Part shown: positions 44,667 through 54,817 of the stretch, piece by piece
Numbering within the stretch: the first letter of the stretch is position 1
Layout: each line of letters begins with the position of its first letter
Source of the DNA: Rhizobium oryzicola
GTDB taxonomy: Bacteria; Pseudomonadota; Alphaproteobacteria; Rhizobiales; Rhizobiaceae
Length of the DNA: 64,000 nucleotides
Assembly (NCBI RefSeq): GCF_030504645.1
Contig: NZ_JAUKWQ010000002.1
Location: 620,001 to 684,000, forward strand
Direction of reading: 5' to 3'
Notes under the pieces: generated by a model
Told to the model about the DNA's origin: nothing
Seen by the model: the letters and a program-made list of their open reading frames with translations, nothing else
Databases searched by the model: none
Program-made: the position numbers and the translations under genes

Positions 44667-46448
44667 TCAAGCCGCCGAATTTCCATGGGTCAGGCTGGCG
44701 ATCTTCTTCACATGTGAGACGGCGGCGGTTCCACCTGCGGTCTGGGTGAAGAGCGCGAGCTTTTCGTCGTCATCATCGGCAACCGGGGTCAGCGCCTTGT
44801 CCATATAGGTTTTCGAGGCCGGGTCCTTGGCGATGCGATAGGCCTGGAATGCGAGCTTGCCGATGACGCCGGCGAGCCGCACATGCTTCACCACCGTCCC
44901 CAGCGCAAAGCGCGGCCAGAAGATCAGCGGATGTTCTGCCTTCAGCCCGGGGCGGCGCTCGCTCGGATGTTTCAGGCGGATCAGGCCGCTCTGCAACGGA
45001 TGCACGTTTTCCAGCGGCACGGTCGTTGCGAAGGAGACCAGCACCTTGACGAGGCTGGAGAGCGGGCCGCCGGTCGCAACCGCGCGGCGCAGCAGGGTCT
45101 TCATGTGATCGTTCGAATAATAGAGCGACCAAGCTTCCTGATAGATGCTCTCCCATTCCTCTTTGCTCATCTTCGGATGCGCGGTGCAGACATGCTCCAC
45201 GTCGTAGATGTTGAGGTCAGGGTCCATCTCGACGCCCTTGCGCCAAAGGGTCTGGTGATCTTCCGAACCGGGCAGGGGGGTGAGCACGAAGAACTCGATC
45301 ACATCGAGCGGCAGTTCTTCCTGGATGATGCGGATGTCGCGGCGGATCGAGTCCGGCGTGTCGGAGGGGAAACCGAGGATATAGCCCGCCAGCGTCAGGA
45401 TGCCTTGCGCCTTCCAGGCCAGCAGCATCTTGCGATATTCGGTGATCTTGTTCTGATTCTTCTTGGCGGCGGTCAGGTTGTCGGGGTTGACGTTCTCAAG
45501 CCCGATAAACACGCGCGTCACGCCCGCCCGCTTGGATTTCTCGATGAAGTTTGGGATCTTGTGGCAGAGCGTATCGACCTGGATCATCAGGCCGAGTGGG
45601 ATGCCTTCCTCTTCCTTCAGGTAGATCAGGCGGTCGTAGATCGCTTCCCAGTCCTTGTTGCGGGCAAAGTTGTCATCCGTGATGAAGAATTTATGGATGC
45701 CCTGTGCCCAGTTCATCCGCACCAGCCGTTCCACGTCATCCGCCGAGCGGAAGCGGGACTTGCGGCCCTGCACGTTGATGATGGTACAGAAGGAGCACTG
45801 GTATGGACAGCCGCGCCCCGCATCGAAGCTGGTGCTGAGACCGAGTGTGTGCTGGATCGTATCCTTCGGCAGGAAGGGCACCGGCGTGCCGATCATGCCC
45901 TGCAGGTCGTTCATGAAGTTATAGAGCGGCTTCAATTCGCCGGCCACCACATCGCGCAGCACCATTTCGAAGCGGCCTTCGGCCTCGCCGGCGAACATGG
46001 AAATGCCGAGTTCGCGGCATTCATCGAGGCCAATGGCGGTACCGTCCAGCATGGAGAGGCAACCGGAGACATGGAAACCTCCGATCGAGACGGCGATACC
46101 AGCTTTGCGGAAGGGGCGGGCGATATCGAGCGCACGCGGATACTGGTTCGACTGGACGCCGACCAGTCCGACCATGCCAAAATTGCCGTTCTGGCGGAAG
46201 CTCTCCACCAGTCCAGGAATGTCGATGCGGGTATTGGTCTCATCGATGACGGTGATGTCGATCGAAACATTCGCCCCGAGAACCTGCCGTTCTGCGCAAT
46301 CGCGCGCGATGCCGTAAATGGCGGCCAGCGAGTTGGACGGGATCATGGCGCGCCACCAGCGGATGACGTAACCGTCATCGTCGTAATGCGACGGCTTTAT
46401 AAGAACGAGTTGAAAGCGGCGATGAGCATTCTTGGAGGCATAGAGCAA
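44667..46448 (-). CDS. B12-binding-domain radical SAM protein
   Basis: A 593-residue radical SAM enzyme. An N-terminal cobalamin-type Rossmann domain (residues about 12-170; LVGVQSNQYPRALDIARPF, SIGGFHVSG) is followed by the iron-sulphur motif C214-PYQ-C218-SF-C221 and a TIM-barrel region (FFITDDNFARN, GVTRVFIGLENVNPDNL, AGYILGFPSDT). Such proteins methylate or rearrange unreactive carbons; the substrate is not evident. It begins with a TTG at 46448 because no other in-frame start lies near the first conserved strand. Convergent with metH. No neighbour reveals its pathway. Confidence 0.88.
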   Translation of the reverse strand: MLYASKNAHRRFQLVLIKPSHYDDDGYVIRWWRAMIPSNSLAAIYGIARDCAERQVLGANVSIDITVIDETNTRIDIPGLVESFRQNGNFGMVGLVGVQSNQYPRALDIARPFRKAGIAVSIGGFHVSGCLSMLDGTAIGLDECRELGISMFAGEAEGRFEMVLRDVVAGELKPLYNFMNDLQGMIGTPVPFLPKDTIQHTLGLSTSFDAGRGCPYQCSFCTIINVQGRKSRFRSADDVERLVRMNWAQGIHKFFITDDNFARNKDWEAIYDRLIYLKEEEGIPLGLMIQVDTLCHKIPNFIEKSKRAGVTRVFIGLENVNPDNLTAAKKNQNKITEYRKMLLAWKAQGILTLAGYILGFPSDTPDSIRRDIRIIQEELPLDVIEFFVLTPLPGSEDHQTLWRKGVEMDPDLNIYDVEHVCTAHPKMSKEEWESIYQEAWSLYYSNDHMKTLLRRAVATGGPLSSLVKVLVSFATTVPLENVHPLQSGLIRLKHPSERRPGLKAEHPLIFWPRFALGTVVKHVRLAGVIGKLAFQAYRIAKDPASKTYMDKALTPVADDDDEKLALFTQTAGGTAAVSHVKKIASLTHGNSAA

Positions 46449-46626
46449 ACGAGGTTCTTTCTTGCGCGCACACTCCCGAAACCATATCCGGAAGGTCAGT
46501 CTGGCGTGGCCCTTCGCGCGTTTCCCCTAACGAAGCGATATCCCTAATCATGGATCTGCCAGGCGGCAGAGGACGGATCATCGAAAATCACTTTCGACGA
46601 CTGTCAGCCTATTCTGGCAAATGCAA

Positions 46627-46655
46627 AGAGGCAAGCGGCGGTACCGCTTGCCTCT
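46627..46655 (-). terminator. Terminator of MFS transporter gene
   Basis: AGAGGCAAGCGG-CGGTA-CCGCTTGCCTCT, twelve-pair stem 58 bases beyond the stop of the minus-strand MFS gene, with TTTGC on its downstream side. Confidence 0.8.
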
Positions 46656-46712
46656 CATCAAGTCTTCGTCGGTCGTTTGCCGTCGCCACATACCGGCGAC
46701 ATTGTTCGAATC

Positions 46713-48059
46713 TCAGTGCGCAGTTGCTTGCCGGGACGTCAGTTCCTCAATGCCGACTTCCGCTTCGATCTCATCGCCGCGCGCCATCAGGTAAAGACCA
46801 ACTATGAACGTCAGTGCCGCGATGAACAGCAGATACCAGGCATGTGCCATGGAATTGGTGGGCAGCATGGTGGAAATTGCCAGCGGCGTCAGCCCGCCAA
46901 AGATGGCGTAGGAGACGTTGTAGGAGAAGGAAAGCCCGCTGAAGCGCACCGGCGCCGGGAAGGCCCGCACCATCACATAGGGTACCGCACCCACCATGCC
47001 GACAGCCAAGCCCATCACCGCATAGAGCGCGAAGAGCACCGTCACCGAGACGGAGGCATAGGTATAGAAAGCGAAGGTAGCGACCGCAAAGAAGATGCTG
47101 GCCGGCACGAAGAAACGGCCGGAACCGACCTTGTCGACAATGGCGCCGGCGGAGGCTGTGCCGATGATCAGGAAGAGCGTGCCGAAGCTGGTGGCGGCCA
47201 GCGACATCTGCGCCGTGTAGCCATAAAGCTTTTGCAGGAAGGTCGCAGTCATCAGCGTCGTCACGACGATGCCGGCGGACAGGATCCAGGTCAGCAGCAC
47301 GGAGATGATCACGCCACGGGTATAGTCGCGAAGCACGGCCTTCAGCGGCAGTTCCTTCACCAGCGCGCGGCTCTGTTTCATCTCCGCGAAGATCGGCGTT
47401 TCCTGCAGCCACTGGCGCAGATAGACGGCGATGAGCCCGAAGATGCCGCCGAGCAAGAAGGGGATGCGCCATGCGAACGCTGCCACCTGATCCGGCGTGA
47501 AGACTGTGTTGATGATGGTTGCGATGAAGGAACCCAGCAGGATGCCGAGCGTCAGACCGGAACAGAGGAAGCCGCAGGCAAAGCCGACGCGGCGGAAGGG
47601 CACGTGTTCGGCCACAAATGTCCAGGCGCCCGGCACCTCGCCACCGATGGCCGCACCCTGCAGGATGCGCATCACGATGAGCAGGATGGGCGCTGCAACG
47701 CCGATCGTGGCATAGGTCGGCATGGCCGCCATGCCCAGCGTTGATAGCGCCATCAGCAGGATCGAAAAGGCAAAGACACGCTTGCGGCCGAAGCGGTCGC
47801 CGAAATGCGCCATCACGATGCCACCCACGGGGCGCACCAGATAGCCGGCCGCAAAGATACCGAAGGTCTGGATCAGTACCAGCCAGTCCGGCATGTCGGC
47901 CGGGAAGAACAGCTTGCCGATGACGGTGGCGAAGAACACAAAGATGATGAAGTCGTAGAACTCCAGCGCCCCGCCCAGGGCCGAGAGGCCGAGTGTACGG
48001 AAATCTTGGGCGGTGAGACTGCGCGGAGCACCGATGGGGGCAGATGTGGCGGCGGACAT
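46713..48059 (-). CDS. MFS transporter, metabolite:H+ symporter (MHS) family
   Basis: A 448-residue inner-membrane transporter with about twelve helices. MHS signatures seen: GGALEFYDFIIFVFFAT, AGYLVRPVGGIVMAHFGDRFGRKR, MRILQGAAIGGEVPGAWTFVAEH and the FLQKLYGYTAQ region. This group (ProP, KgtP, citrate and shikimate carriers) takes up organic acids or betaines with protons. Substrate not clear. A single gene with its own terminator. Confidence 0.92.
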   Translation of the reverse strand: MSAATSAPIGAPRSLTAQDFRTLGLSALGGALEFYDFIIFVFFATVIGKLFFPADMPDWLVLIQTFGIFAAGYLVRPVGGIVMAHFGDRFGRKRVFAFSILLMALSTLGMAAMPTYATIGVAAPILLIVMRILQGAAIGGEVPGAWTFVAEHVPFRRVGFACGFLCSGLTLGILLGSFIATIINTVFTPDQVAAFAWRIPFLLGGIFGLIAVYLRQWLQETPIFAEMKQSRALVKELPLKAVLRDYTRGVIISVLLTWILSAGIVVTTLMTATFLQKLYGYTAQMSLAATSFGTLFLIIGTASAGAIVDKVGSGRFFVPASIFFAVATFAFYTYASVSVTVLFALYAVMGLAVGMVGAVPYVMVRAFPAPVRFSGLSFSYNVSYAIFGGLTPLAISTMLPTNSMAHAWYLLFIAALTFIVGLYLMARGDEIEAEVGIEELTSRQATAH

Positions 48060-48157
48060 GATGCAGACTTTTCTGATGGTTGTATCAGAAAGTCGTGCCG
48101 CGTCCTTGTCGCGATTTCAAGCGATTTTAACAGTTTTGCAAGGATTGCATTGCTGGT

Positions 48158-48682
48158 CTACCACAGGGCTTTGCTGAGAATGACGCTTCGATAGTTGGTG
48201 TGAGACCATTGCGTATGTTCGATAAACCGGAAGCCGAGCCGCCCGTACCAGTTCACGAGATGTGTGGCCGGTTCGGCCGTATCGAGCGCGAGTTCGGCTG
48301 CACCGCTGGCTCTGGCCAGCTGTTCTACTTCCCGCATCAGACGGAGCCCTATGCCCTTGGCCTGCAGGGACGGATCGACGGCAAATTGCGCCAGTGATGC
48401 GACATCCTTCCGGTCATACCAGGGGCAACCCCTCGTTTGGGCGGCATTTCGAAATAGGATCGTGCCGCACAACCGGCTGCCCTGAAACGCAAGGAGGCAG
48501 GTGCCTTGGCCAGCCCTTTCCCGTGTCACATCCACGCTTTGGTCAGTCGCCATGTACTTCAGCCCCATGCGGGCGAGACGTCCATAGGCCGCGTGCAGAA
48601 GCGTTGTGAGGTCTTCAATGGAATCTGTTGGCTCAATGGGACGAATGACGAGTTCGTCGCGGGCGGTATGAGTAACGTCCAT
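48158..48682 (-). CDS. GNAT-family N-acetyltransferase
   Basis: A 174-residue GNAT enzyme. Acetyl-CoA loop: VDPSLQAKGIGLRLMREVE (Q/R-x-x-G-x-G/A pattern read as QAKGIG), then AELALDTAEPATHLVNWYGRLGFRFIEHTQW, the usual C-terminal beta-bulge with 'YGRLGFR'. AGGAGC precedes the ATG. Divergent from the LysR regulator at 48776, which may control it. Acceptor unknown. Confidence 0.88.
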   Translation of the reverse strand: MDVTHTARDELVIRPIEPTDSIEDLTTLLHAAYGRLARMGLKYMATDQSVDVTRERAGQGTCLLAFQGSRLCGTILFRNAAQTRGCPWYDRKDVASLAQFAVDPSLQAKGIGLRLMREVEQLARASGAAELALDTAEPATHLVNWYGRLGFRFIEHTQWSHTNYRSVILSKALW

Positions 48683-48775
48683 TTTTCAAGCTCCTGATAG
48701 GCTTATTGTTTCTGGACGTCTTTCGTCGCTCCCACAATCGAGTTAGTGTGCGGGACTGGTCAGGAAATCTCACAG

Positions 48776-49690
48776 ATGCGGACGTCACTTCCTCCCCTCA
48801 ATGCGGTCAAGGCCTTCGAGGCGTCGGGCAGACTCTGTAGTCTCACGCTTGCCGCATCCGAGCTTGGCGTCACGCACGGCGCCCTCAGCCGCCAGATCAA
48901 GATCCTGGAGGATTGGCTGGGTGTTAGGTTGTTCGTGAGGGAAGGCCGAGGCATTAGCCTGACATCGGAGGGGCGGCAATTTCTGAAAGAGGCGACGAAA
49001 GCGCTCGATAAGCTCTCGCGCGCAGGCGAAGCGTTGGCCGGACAAAATGAACGGCGAGTGCTGCGCGTGAGTGCCTCGCAAACCTTCACCATGCGCTGGC
49101 TGATACAACGGCTGCCGTCATTTTCGACTGCCCACCCGGATATCGAAGTCCGCCTGTCTGCCTCCATCCTGCCACCGGATCAACTGACGGAGCGATTTGA
49201 TCTGGCCATCCGCCGTGGCATGATCGGTAGATATGGAGAGAGCGTCCCCTTTTTGCGCGAGACCTGCGTGCCCGTGGCAAGCCCGGCCTTGCTGGCAAGG
49301 CAACCCGTTCATTCGTTCTCGGATTTGCAAGAGCATGTGCTGATCCATGCGCAATCCGTCGCCGATCTTTGGCCGCGATGGCTCCGGAGCGTCGGCATGC
49401 CGGAAATCGAGGGGCGGTCGCAATTGCGCTTCGATCCTCTTTATCACAGCCTGCAGGCCGCACTGGATGGCGTGGGCATCGCGATGGGACCGAGCGCCCT
49501 GGTGGCGGAGGATGTGAGGCAAGGGCGTCTTGTGCAGCTTTTCGCCGATCATCCGCTGGCCATGGACGACTTTCATGTGCTCATTGCGGATCAACCGCAA
49601 TCGCTGCGGCATGCGCGGACATTCCGGGATTGGTTGCTTTCCGAAGGTGCTGATTCTTTTAGAGCGTCAGCACTTGAAGGGCAGGAATGA
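48776..49690 (+). CDS. LysR-family regulator, GcvA/AmpR-like
   Basis: A 304-residue LysR regulator. HTH in residues 5-63 (LPPLNAVKAFEASGRLCSLT, LGVTHGALSRQIKILEDWLGVRLF), then an effector domain with LRVSASQTFTMRWLIQRLP as in GcvA and AmpR. It is divergent from a GNAT gene and convergent with a secreted protein and a class A beta-lactamase; AmpR-type regulators normally sit divergent from their beta-lactamase, so control of bla is only possible, not supported by orientation. The ATG at 48776 follows CAGGAAAT; a GTG 30 bases earlier is an alternative. Confidence 0.92.
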   Translation: MRTSLPPLNAVKAFEASGRLCSLTLAASELGVTHGALSRQIKILEDWLGVRLFVREGRGISLTSEGRQFLKEATKALDKLSRAGEALAGQNERRVLRVSASQTFTMRWLIQRLPSFSTAHPDIEVRLSASILPPDQLTERFDLAIRRGMIGRYGESVPFLRETCVPVASPALLARQPVHSFSDLQEHVLIHAQSVADLWPRWLRSVGMPEIEGRSQLRFDPLYHSLQAALDGVGIAMGPSALVAEDVRQGRLVQLFADHPLAMDDFHVLIADQPQSLRHARTFRDWLLSEGADSFRASALEGQE

Positions 49691-49987
49691 ACTGGCCGTG
49701 CCGCCTTTCATGGCGGCGACGGTGAGCGCATTTGCGAGCTTGAAGTCGACCGGTGTCTGCGGGCAAACTGCAATGGATGCGAGACAGCCTGAGGCGATAA
49801 ACGCCTCGTTGCTTTGGATGAACTCCTGGCTCACCGCCTCAAAGGGGAAGTGGGAGCGGGCCTTCTTCCATGCGTCTTGATAGATCTGGCATTTCTTGAT
49901 TTGCCACGCCGTTGGGCTTTCCTCCGCGATTGCCGGAAAAGGTGAAAGCTGTGTGCAGACGGCAAGTCCGAGGAGCGCATTTCTCAT
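49667..49987 (-). CDS. Small secreted hypothetical protein (106 aa)
   Basis: Signal peptide MRNALLGLAVCTQLSPFPAIA, then an 85-residue mature protein with four cysteines (CQIYQDAW, SGCLASIAVCPQ, LPFKC) that could form two disulfides. It lies 12 bases downstream of the beta-lactamase gene on the same strand, so they are probably one transcript; its 3' end overlaps the end of the LysR gene by 24 bases. No family recognised. Confidence 0.75.
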   Translation of the reverse strand: MRNALLGLAVCTQLSPFPAIAEESPTAWQIKKCQIYQDAWKKARSHFPFEAVSQEFIQSNEAFIASGCLASIAVCPQTPVDFKLANALTVAAMKGGTASSFLPFKC

Positions 49988-49999
49988 GTCTGGTGCCGG

Positions 50000-50863
50000 T
50001 CATCTCTGGCTCACCGCTTCTGCGATGGCTTGGCCGATCTCTGCAATGGCGCGATTGCGATCATCCATCGAAGCCTTCGTGCCGGTCATATAGACGGCTG
50101 CGACGATCGGTTCGCGCTTGGGCGGCCACATGACGGCAATGACGCCACGTGTGCCGAAGCCGCCCGCCCCCGTTCGGTCTGCGATGATCCAGCTGGCTGG
50201 AACGCCTGCCCTCAGGAGCGGTCCACCCACCTCATCGGCGATCAGCCAGTCTTTCAGTTGCGCCCGATCAGCCGGTGGCAGGGCATTGCCCAAAAGCAGC
50301 GTTTTCAGCGTATTCGCCATGGCAGCCGGCGTGGTCGTGTCGCGCTCGTCCCCCGGCTTGCTTTCGTTCAGCTCCGGTTCGTTGCGATCGAGCCGCGTGG
50401 TGGTATCACCAATCTTCCGCAGGAACGCGGTGACCGCCTGTGGGCCGCCTAGCACCTCAAGCACCTTGTTGGCGGCGGTGTTATCGCTTGTGCGGAGCGT
50501 TTCCTGGCAGAGTTCAGCAGCGGTAATCTTTTGGCCCACGCGCTTCTTGGTGGCGGGCGCATATTCCAGAAGATCCTTCTTCTCAATCGTCACTTTTGTC
50601 GAAAGCGCCTTGTCGCCGGCATCCAGAAGGGCGCCGCAGGCGACAGCCTTGAATGTGCTTGCCATCGGAAAACGTTCGTTTTCCCGATAGGACCAGGTAC
50701 GGCCGTCGCGGGTGTCGATGACAGTCAGGCCCACCTGCGCGTTTAGAGACTTCTCCGCCAACTGTGCGGCAGCGACGATCCCGCTGTCTTCTGCGGCCAA
50801 GGCGACCGAGGAGAGAAGCGGAAACACCGCCACCAGCGCCGAAATCATAATTCTCATCGCCAT
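50000..50863 (-). CDS. Class A beta-lactamase
   Basis: A 287-residue periplasmic serine beta-lactamase. Signal peptide to about residue 24. Catalytic motifs are all present: S69-T-F-K72 (Ambler S70), S126-D-N128 (SDN130), E162 in EPELN (E166/N170), and R230-T-G for the usual K-T-G (Ambler 234). Arg at 234 is the hallmark of CARB/PSE carbenicillinases, so penicillinase activity of that kind is plausible; spectrum is inference. Probably a chromosomal enzyme of the host. It is followed by a small secreted protein gene. Confidence 0.95.
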   Translation of the reverse strand: MAMRIMISALVAVFPLLSSVALAAEDSGIVAAAQLAEKSLNAQVGLTVIDTRDGRTWSYRENERFPMASTFKAVACGALLDAGDKALSTKVTIEKKDLLEYAPATKKRVGQKITAAELCQETLRTSDNTAANKVLEVLGGPQAVTAFLRKIGDTTTRLDRNEPELNESKPGDERDTTTPAAMANTLKTLLLGNALPPADRAQLKDWLIADEVGGPLLRAGVPASWIIADRTGAGGFGTRGVIAVMWPPKREPIVAAVYMTGTKASMDDRNRAIAEIGQAIAEAVSQR

Positions 50864-50987
50864 ATCCCTCGCATGCGATCCGCAAAACAGGCGAAAGCCT
50901 GCCTGAGGGCCAGCTTATGCCGTGGCAATCACGACAAACTCAGGGCGTCGGCGGGGAAAGAATGTGGCTAATCCCACTTATCGCGGA

Positions 50988-51860
50988 TCAGGTTTTCTCG
51001 ATGCGAAGTAAGAGCGCCGTAGTGTCATCCGACTGCTTGAAGCGGGGATATTGAAGCGCATTCGGATCGATCTCGCGCTCAAAGCGGCGCAATTCCGCAA
51101 TCAGCGATTTGAGGCCTGCCGTTGCCGCGCGGCGGATCAGGCTGCCTGCATCATAGGCGTGGTAAAGGGCGACCAGATCCACCAGACCATCCGAGCAGAT
51201 GATGGCGGTTGCGCCGCCGGACATGGCGATCTCCTGCGAGGTCAGGTGGTCTGCTACCTCAGGCACCAGCCCGAAGGACCAGCCGCGCCCGCCCGGCGTA
51301 TTCTGGCCTTCGCGGCTCTTGCGCAGATCCGCCAGTGTCGTCGGATCGTTGACGATGGAGCTTGCGCCGCCCATGCCGCCGATGCGCTCAAGATGTGCCC
51401 TTGCGGCCGTCTGTTCGCGTTCGAAGGCATCCGGTCGCGCAGCCAGAAACTCGCTGCGCCCATCATCGTGCAGAAGATAGACGGCACTGTCGCCAAGCCC
51501 CGTGAAGGTGACGCCACCGTCCACGGCATTCAGCGCGGCAAACGCCGCCAGCGGCCAGGCATAGCGCGGCTGTTCGCCAGCGGTCGCGAAAAACACCTCG
51601 CGTGCATCCGTGGAAATCCGGCGCACAAGTTCGCGGATGTCGATACCTGCCTGCCAGTCCCGCGTCAGCCGCTCCATGGCGAATTCCGCCATCCAGGCGG
51701 CATCCGAGCCATAGCCATCCATGAACTGCTGGTCGCCAAGACCGGTCGCGCCATCCAGCACGAAGGCGGCGTGATTGTTGTAGCCGGCGCGGTCTTCATT
51801 CGCCCGGCCAAACTTGCCGGGATCGCTGACGGCGTCGATGATATTCAAATGGATGGGCAT
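50988..51860 (-). CDS. PP2C-type serine/threonine phosphatase-like protein
   Basis: A 290-residue protein of the PP2C fold. GRANEDRAGYNNHAAFVLDGATGLGDQQ carries the family's metal-binding Asp pair, and FTGLGDSAVYLL and AIICSDGLVDLVALYH match later PP2C motifs. Likely metal-dependent and cytoplasmic. It starts five bases after the alcohol dehydrogenase stop, so it is the last gene of an ABC transporter operon, where a protein phosphatase is not expected; it may instead dephosphorylate a small metabolite. Confidence 0.85.
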   Translation of the reverse strand: MPIHLNIIDAVSDPGKFGRANEDRAGYNNHAAFVLDGATGLGDQQFMDGYGSDAAWMAEFAMERLTRDWQAGIDIRELVRRISTDAREVFFATAGEQPRYAWPLAAFAALNAVDGGVTFTGLGDSAVYLLHDDGRSEFLAARPDAFEREQTAARAHLERIGGMGGASSIVNDPTTLADLRKSREGQNTPGGRGWSFGLVPEVADHLTSQEIAMSGGATAIICSDGLVDLVALYHAYDAGSLIRRAATAGLKSLIAELRRFEREIDPNALQYPRFKQSDDTTALLLRIEKT

Positions 51861-51864
51861 GGGA

Positions 51865-52908
<1,044 letters not shown>

Positions 52909-52952
52909 GGCTACTCCTTCATCTGCTGGGCGAAGGAGTAGCCTGATTTGGA

Positions 52953-54011
52953 TTAATCCGCCAGAACCATCAGGTCGTCGGCTGCGACCTTCAGGGTCAC
53001 GGTTTCGCCGACGGCGGGCGGCGCGCGGCCCGGATCGTTGAACATGTCGAAGGAGAGGACGGGGCCGCCGACATCGAGCTTGGTGCGGATCACCGAGCCG
53101 AGGAAGTGGCTGGAGGCGACCTTGCCGTTGATGGCGATATCGCCACGCGCGCCTTCGGCCAGCGAGCCGCATTCCGGGCGCATTGCCACGGTGATCTTTT
53201 CGCCTTCGCCTTTCGGCAGCGGCTTCTTCAGAGACACCACCTGCTCGCCGAGCTTGACGGTGCTTTCCGATGCGTTGACGACGGTCGCGTCGATCAGGCT
53301 CAGCGTGCCGACGAATGAGGCAACGAAGCGTGTGGCCGGGCGGTTGTAGATCTCGAAGGGCGTGCCGATCTGGTCGGCGCGGCCGGCATTCATGACGACG
53401 ATGCGGTCGGAGATCGACAGCGCCTCTTCCTGGTCATGCGTCACGAACACGGTGGTGATGCCGAGCTGCTGCTGGATCTGGCGGATTTCCTCGCGCAGCG
53501 ACACGCGGATCTTGGCGTCGAGGGCCGAGAGCGGCTCATCGAGCAGCAGGACCTGTGGCTTGGGCGCGAGCGCACGGGCGAGCGCCACGCGCTGCTGCTG
53601 GCCGCCGGACATCTGATAGGGATAGCGGTCGGCCAGATGTTCCAGATGGATCAGCTTCAGCATTTCCTGCACGCGGGCGGCAATTTCCGCCTTCGGCTTG
53701 CCGGCGATCTTCAGGCCGAACGCGACGTTGTCGAACACGTTCATGTTCGGAAACAGCGCATAGGCCTGGAACACCATGCCGATATTGCGCTGGTTCGGCT
53801 TCAACTCGGTCTGGTCGCGGCCGTTGATGACGATCGAGCCGCCGGTCGGGGTCTCAAAGCCGGCGATCATGCGCAAGACGGTGGTCTTGCCGCAGCCGGA
53901 CGGGCCGAGGAAGGAGATGAACTCGCCTTTCTCTATCGCCATGTTGAAGTCATGCACGACCTTGGTGGGACCGAAGGATTTCTGGAGATGGGTGAGGGTC
54001 AGGAAGCTCAT
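52953..54011 (-). CDS. ABC transporter ATP-binding protein (PotA/FbpC/PhnT type)
   Basis: A 352-residue ATPase: Walker [11 protein letters not shown]-loop FQAYALFPN, signature [15 protein letters not shown], Walker [12 protein letters not shown], switch H in [10 protein letters not shown], then a C-terminal TOBE-like regulatory domain of about 110 residues. This arrangement is typical of ATPases for spermidine/putrescine, iron(III) and 2-aminoethylphosphonate importers. The start used (54011) follows GAGGAAAG; six extra residues from a TTG at 54029 are less likely since they overlap the previous stop. Confidence 0.94.
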   Translation of the reverse strand: MSFLTLTHLQKSFGPTKVVHDFNMAIEKGEFISFLGPSGCGKTTVLRMIAGFETPTGGSIVINGRDQTELKPNQRNIGMVFQAYALFPNMNVFDNVAFGLKIAGKPKAEIAARVQEMLKLIHLEHLADRYPYQMSGGQQQRVALARALAPKPQVLLLDEPLSALDAKIRVSLREEIRQIQQQLGITTVFVTHDQEEALSISDRIVVMNAGRADQIGTPFEIYNRPATRFVASFVGTLSLIDATVVNASESTVKLGEQVVSLKKPLPKGEGEKITVAMRPECGSLAEGARGDIAINGKVASSHFLGSVIRTKLDVGGPVLSFDMFNDPGRAPPAVGETVTLKVAADDLMVLAD

Positions 54012-54025
54012 GGATCTGTCTTTCC

Positions 54026-54817
54026 TCAAACCGGACGCTGCGCGGATTTCTGGAAGCGGGAAACAAGCTGGATCAGCCCAAGGCAGCCCCAGGTGATGAC
54101 GAAGGCGATAACGGCGAGTGCCGCGGGCTCATAGGCGCGGTTGGCGCCGAGAAGCTGCATGTAAGGACCGAAGGCGGGGCGGTTCAGAAGGGCGGCCATG
54201 GTGAATTCGCCGATGACGATGGCAAAGGTCAGGAAGGCGCCCGACAGGACGGCCAGCAGCACATTCGGCAGGATGACCTTGCCGATGATGGTGAACCAGC
54301 CGGCGCCCATGCTCTGGGCAGCTTCCGTCAACGTGGTGACGTCGATCGTGCGCAGACCGGTATCGACGGCACGGTACATGTAGGGCAAAGCAAGCGTCGT
54401 GTAGCCGAAGACCAGTAGCGCATCGGTGCCGAGCGAGGTGGCCGTCAGCGGCAGCCAGCTCGACGTATTGTAGAGGCGGATATAGCCGAACACGATGACG
54501 ATGGCCGGGATGACCAGCGGCAGAAGCGTGATGAATTCGATATAGGGGCGGAGCCAGGGCAGCTTCAGGCGCACCCAGTAGGCGGTCGGCACCACCAGTA
54601 CCACGCCGACGATGATGGTCAGCAGCGCCAGCGTCACGGAATAGGTGAAGGTCTGCTGGAAGCGCGGGTCGCCAAGAACCACCGCATACGCATCGAAAGA
54701 ATAGACGCCGCGCCGCATCTTCAGCGAGAAATTGGTCATGCCGATCAGCGGAAGGATGAAGTAGAGGAGGCCGACGATCAGAGCCCCCCAGGCCCAGAAG
54801 CGCTTCATTTCATCCAC
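54026..54817 (-). CDS. ABC transporter permease (PotC/PhnV type)
   Basis: A 263-residue inner-membrane permease with about six helices and a transport domain that includes LTEAAQSMGAGWFTIIGKVILPNVLLA, the ATPase contact loop. It belongs with binding-protein transport systems for spermidine/iron/phosphonate. Its start overlaps the stop of the upstream permease by 13 bases, so synthesis is coupled. Confidence 0.92.
   Translation of the reverse strand: MDEMKRFWAWGALIVGLLYFILPLIGMTNFSLKMRRGVYSFDAYAVVLGDPRFQQTFTYSVTLALLTIIVGVVLVVPTAYWVRLKLPWLRPYIEFITLLPLVIPAIVIVFGYIRLYNTSSWLPLTATSLGTDALLVFGYTTLALPYMYRAVDTGLRTIDVTTLTEAAQSMGAGWFTIIGKVILPNVLLAVLSGAFLTFAIVIGEFTMAALLNRPAFGPYMQLLGANRAYEPAALAVIAFVITWGCLGLIQLVSRFQKSAQRPV

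Noticed and set aside
44883-46547. Plus-strand open frame of 554 codons antisense to the radical SAM gene
   Set aside because: Sense strand shows the CxxxCxxC motif and family landmarks; the antisense frame has none.
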